Below, one piece after another: positions 59,701-64,000 of a DNA stretch of 64,000 bases (the first letter of the stretch is position 1; every line of letters begins with the position of its first letter). This stretch comes from Drosophila miranda. Lineage: Eukaryota; Arthropoda; Insecta; Diptera; Drosophilidae. The notes under the pieces are model-generated. The model worked only from the letters and a program-made list of their open reading frames with translations, searched no databases and was not told where the DNA came from. A program made the position numbers and the translations under genes. The stretch covers positions 19,223,657 to 19,287,656 of the forward strand of contig NC_046674.1 of the NCBI RefSeq assembly GCF_003369915.1, written 5' to 3'.

Positions 59701-61550
59701 GAAGATGGATGAAGGCACCTCCACCGCAGAATTGCTAGCAGCAAATGGGATTCCATGCAAATGAAACTATGTATCATTTTTTCCAGCAAATACCCAAAGT
59801 ATACTACATCTTAATTATTAAGATTTTTTTTTTTTTGCTCGGTTTTCGTTTCTTTTAATTTGCATATACTCGTACAGCTTCATGTGGCAACTAATTAGCA
59901 TTAATCATTCGAGCCACAAAATAAAATGCCTGAAAACCATACAAAAATATTCACGGTCACTCTCACTCGCCGCATAAAACCGGCCAAAAGAAAAGAAAAA
60001 AAAAGAGTGGTGTTGGTGTGGTGGTGGTTGCCTGATTTAATGAGCCGCAAGGCATTCATCAAAAAATTATGAATTTATTTTGGCCCGGGTTGACTGAACC
60101 CGGGGACTGCGACCGTAATTTGGCCTAAACCAGGCCTAGGCAAACTCACTCGTTGCAATTAAGCCGCGTGCTGTATAAATATTCATTTGATATTCATGAT
60201 CTTTTGGTTGTTTTTAGGACCGGAAAGAGCAGCACGCGATGGCGGTTGGATCTTCTGTTGGAACCAGTTGTTCCATAGTTTGGGATCTCAGATGATATAT
60301 CCACATTGCTGACATCTTATAATCGTGTTTGATGTTCGAAAATGAGAACATTATTCAATGTTAACTATTTGATTGAATTAAGATAAAGATAACCTTCAGA
60401 TAAACCCACAGAAGGTGCCACAGACTGAGGCAGCCCCCAACCTAATTTACATTTTAGAAAGCCTTCTGAAGTGGATTAATTTCTATCTACCATCTTATGC
60501 TTTGGCTTTAATATCTATGCCATTTTTTTTGTTTTTCTTTTTGGTTTATTTTTCTTAATAGTTGTTGTAGAAATTTTGTCACACTTTTGTCACTCTTTTT
60601 TCTTTTTTTCTTGTTGAATGGGTATTTTTATTTTTGTCAATTTTGTTGTCTTTAACATGTTTTCATGTGTGAAACGTCTTCTAGGATGTTTTCTTAATGA
60701 TTTCGTGTATTTCTTTATTGAATTCTCATTGTTCAATCATTCCGTTCATTTTTTGGGAACGTGGGATAATTTTTGGGTCGGTTTTTGCAATAGTTGGAGG
60801 GCTTGAAATTAGAGAGTTTTGGATACAATATATGCAACTTGGGCAGACCTTTTGACTTTGCCATGCGTCATGCACACGCCATGTATGTTGTCCAACAACA
60901 GATCTCTGGCAGATTAGAAAAGTGCTCGTTTCAGTCACAGATGAAACAGAATGGAACCCAAACCCATTTGGAGTAAGGCTAGCACACACGAGTACCCTCT
61001 GCGAGCACACTCATCTACTATGATCAGTGACTAAGACTAGGGAGTAACTACGGAAAATCATTTGGATTTGCGATCACTATCAACGACATGCGATCGAAGC
61101 GTGCAATTTGAGAATTTATCGATTCCCAATAGGCGAATGCGATCTGCATACGAGGTGGGGTGTTGCTGCACAGCGGGTCTTAGAGCATGCAACATTTCAT
61201 GCAAGAATTCTTAAACATGATTTCGTGCTCTCGGCCAGATGCATTCATTAATGCATAATTATAGACAATTAACTGCAGGCCAGGAGGATGGAAGATGGGG
61301 ATTGGTAAGAGATTGGTAAGAGGAGCTAGAGGCTGCCTGCCTAATGGCTGCCAATGGTGACGCTGGAAATGGCCAATCAGTGGAAATTGCAACAATTGGC
61401 CCCAAAAACAGTATCCGAATCGTCTCAGATCCAGCCGTACCGACGCTAGGATAAATATCTTGCATTCAGATATACATATGTATGTACGTATCTTGTATCT
61501 GGTATGTGGTATCTTTTGTGTGGTTTTCAGGCCACACTCTTTCGCTCGTT

Positions 61551-61580
61551 CCGATCCGTTCCGATCCGTTCCGATCCGTT
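61551..61580. repeat. Three perfect copies of a 10-bp unit
   Basis: The unit ccgatccgtt occurs three times in tandem, with partial copies on both sides. A short minisatellite with no visible function. Confidence 0.85.
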
Positions 61581-62614
61581 CCCTTGTTGTTTGTTCGAGC
61601 CTTTAACGCTTTTCAGCTTGACTTGATTTCGGGGCGATGTCGATCGACAACTCGTTTTCCCACGTTGGAAATTCTTCAATTTGCGTGCAATCACAATCTC
61701 GACTGACACCTTTTCAGTTTGCTATCCCCCACCGCTCACTCTCTTGAGATAAATACCTATCTGTGAAGCCAGAGATATGCACTTTGTATCGACGTTTGAA
61801 CATGTGCTGCCTGCCCAAGCAGAAATTCTTTTGTCAGGTGCTCAATTACGGAATGCCGCATAGAATGCATGCAAAGATATTATTGGGGGGGGAGGGGGAA
61901 ATCGATCAACATTTGCTCTCCAAATGAAGGAAGCTCACAGTTTACTCAATTAGTTGGGATCTTTATTCAATGTAACCTTTCACCGATCTAATTATTCGCT
62001 GCAAAAAGTTTCCCATAGGCGAACGGACACATAGAAGTTTACATAAAGACCGGACTGGTGTCAGTGCTGCCATGTCATTCCAAGTGGCCCAAAGCCCGCA
62101 CACATTCAACCTTCTTCTCTAATTGCGGCCCACACACAGCCAACAAAAACCAGGCCTAGAGCCGTGTGAGTGCGAGTGTGAGTGCCAGTATGAGTGCCTG
62201 TATGAGTACTCGTACGATTACGAGTGCATACTCGTACTTGTCTGCCCGTTGACGGCGGCATTAGTGGTAAAAACAATTTACCATTTTGCATTTTGCAGTT
62301 TGCATTTTGCACGTTGGCGACAGATTTGCATCGGCAAAAATGCAAGCACAATAAATTGTGCTTTGCCTGAGAGAAGAAAAAATAAAAACAAAAACAAAAA
62401 CACAACAAAAACTGCTACAAAGTAAAGTGCATACTTTAATGTGGCATTTTGTCTTTTTAATTAAATTTTGATTAATTGTCAATGCGCCACGAAACGTTCA
62501 TTAGATGGATTGAATTATGATGTGTGTGTGTGGGGGGGAGCCCCAGTACTTAGTGTTTTTCTCCTTTGGATAGGGGATAGCTATTTTAAAAGCTTTGCTC
62601 AAAACCAGTCGTGA

Positions 62615-63000
62615 CGTGAGTAGAGGCACACGGATCGCGACACTATGATACCCGGTACTCAGTGTCTAAATGTACAGACATATATCTATTTTTATGATTT
62701 AGCTAACTTATACAATATATTCCTGCATTCCGGGGTGTCTTTGTGCCATGTAATGACAAATATTCTAGCTGTTTCCATATCACACAGTCCGTTGCATCGC
62801 TTTCTTTCTTCATTTTACCATCTGGCCGTTGCATACAACTCGCTCACTCCGCCAGGGGGCGCACACTGGACGAAAAAGAGTGTGGGCGAGAGGAGAGCGA
62901 ATCAGCCAAGGGAAATTTGCTTATAATAATGATCCGATCTGATCGTGTCTCTGCAATCTAGTAGATATGATCATATCATCTGTGTGTTCAAAAAGAGAGC
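62615..63000 (+). mobile_element. Degenerate repeat related to the Helitron-like element
   Basis: It opens with gcgacactatgatacccgg (about 62636). Near its end it contains aatgatccgatctgatc and a diverged tctagtagatatgatcat, matching the internal unit of the element at 12774-13891 (atgatccgatctgatcc, about 12981). The middle is diverged or deleted. No coding content. Confidence 0.5.
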
Positions 63001-63900
63001 ATCTATAGGTAGTTTCTTTGGTGGAGAATATTCAGAAATAACTGTAGACTCCATTCCACTCGAAAAGCAAGTTAAAAACCTGCAGAAACAATTCATTAAC
63101 GCCTCTTAGAAATCGACATCAAAGCATTGGTATATCATTGACCTTTCCGACATTTGTTCAGAGCTCAAGTCGAATCGAACCTGAGTTTTCAAGCCAAAAT
63201 CAACAAAACCGAGCTGAAGTTGTAGCCACACAAAATACAGAAAATGTGTAATTACGAGTACCATAAAAAAAAATACAAAATATTCTGGTCTAATTGCCCC
63301 CCGAAAACAAAAGCCGCCACAATGGCAAATGAGAGACTGGGCCGATGGGGGCTTAAGAAGTTAGACCTTCAATTGCCAATTTATGACCGCATGATCGTTG
63401 CGGATCAAGCCCCCCATGGACGGCAATTCCTTTTGGCCAAACTGTGCAAAAGATCAGCCATGTTTAAAGTCAAGGTCTTTGTGCATTCGGTTTTGTTGCT
63501 TGTTGCGGCTCTGGCAATAATTATTATAATTTTTTTTATTGATTCTGATAACAACGAAAAATAACATTTTCAGGTCATTAAATGAATGTCTGTGTGTGTA
63601 ATTGTTGATTGTTGGAACCATAAAGCAGCAGGTTTTATTCCACGCTAGATAGAATACAAATTAAATAGTATTTCATTTGATTTTTATTTGTTTTTAATTT
63701 ATACAGATAGAAATACATGTTTTCTAATATACTAAATAAATACCGTTGAATGAGTGAATTGTTATTGATATTTAGATAGATCATATATTTTAAAATTTCA
63801 ATAGATTTGATGTAAAACCATCTAAAGAACGTACATATTCTATAGAATATTTGATAAATATTTACAGTTTTTTCCAGTCGAAATGTTTGGAGTAGCGGCA

Positions 63901-63955
63901 CCCGTGACGCGACACTATGATACCTGGTGCTCAGTTTTTGTGATTCTTAGCGATT
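63901..63955 (+). repeat. Second copy of the cgacactatgatac repeat start
   Basis: gtgacgcgacactatgatac, then ctggtgctcag, matches 62630-62662 in the same orientation 1.27 kb away. It probably begins another member of the same repeat family, running out of the window. Confidence 0.55.
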
Positions 63956-64000
63956 CGGCACTATCAGATGGATTGATTTTACATCTCGCTCTTCAATCAT

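Larger units (their letters stand above)
53000..64000. other. Gene-poor region, about 11 kb
   Basis: No recognisable protein, rRNA or tRNA gene was found. Open frames are short, low-complexity or lack protein-like composition. The region has simple-sequence tracts and repeat fragments (listed separately) and one short exon-like sequence at 54072. It may be a large intron or regulatory domain of a gene extending past base 64000, but no linked exon was found. Confidence 0.5.

Noticed and set aside
61551-61580. Three 10-bp repeats considered as an operator array
   Set aside because: Perfect head-to-tail minisatellite with no gene nearby to regulate.
62157-62240. GAGTGC/GAGTAC-rich stretch considered as a CRISPR-like or regulatory array
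   Set aside because: Imperfect short-period simple repeat without spacer structure, in a eukaryotic genome.
63244-63564. 106-codon frame with a C-terminal hydrophobic segment
   Set aside because: The hydrophobic stretch comes from an AT-rich run; there is no domain, no splice context and unbiased codon use.

Overview
The window is Drosophila-type euchromatin. Every multi-exon gene assembles into one continuous reading frame with short GT-AG introns of about 60 bases, and the proteins match well-known fly genes. A Helitron-like repeat at 12.8-13.9 kb resembles, from memory, the ISY-type repeat common in obscura-group species, so a D. pseudoobscura-like genome is my best guess. From memory, kto, trc, Deaf1, cyc, Cyp305a1 and SREBP lie in section 76 of D. 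melanogaster 3L and yps in 68F. This would place the window on Muller element D (XR in D. pseudoobscura) with a reshuffled gene order.

0-17.9 kb: the 5' three quarters of kto (Med12) on the minus strand, a decayed hAT transposase fragment, an F-box/LRR gene, trc (NDR kinase), an unidentified decayed coding stretch, the Helitron-like element, and Deaf1 (SAND-MYND factor). 18-27 kb: a repeat-bearing gap, then Fibp, cyc (the BMAL1 orthologue of the clock) and the P450 Cyp305a1, all on the plus strand.

27.5-41.5 kb: importin alpha-1; a compact block holding Swi5, MIX23, a BED-finger gene and a broken Torip (torsin-activator) copy; a six-exon ionotropic receptor whose 1.6 kb intron houses an oppositely oriented F-box gene; and SREBP. 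42.4-53 kb: a single-exon divergent ionotropic receptor, yps (Y-box RNA-binding protein), then three adjacent minus-strand genes that mix BED fingers, a Myb/SANT-like domain and two kinds of C-terminal tail. About 53-64 kb is gene-poor, with microsatellites and repeat fragments.

The genes do not form an operon-like pathway. Most are housekeeping genes with DRE or motif 1/6 promoter elements. The least-described content is the BED/SANT-like family: four genes in the window share modules in different combinations, suggesting a small family of transposase-derived or chromatin-type DNA-binding proteins. I could not assign it to a named system.
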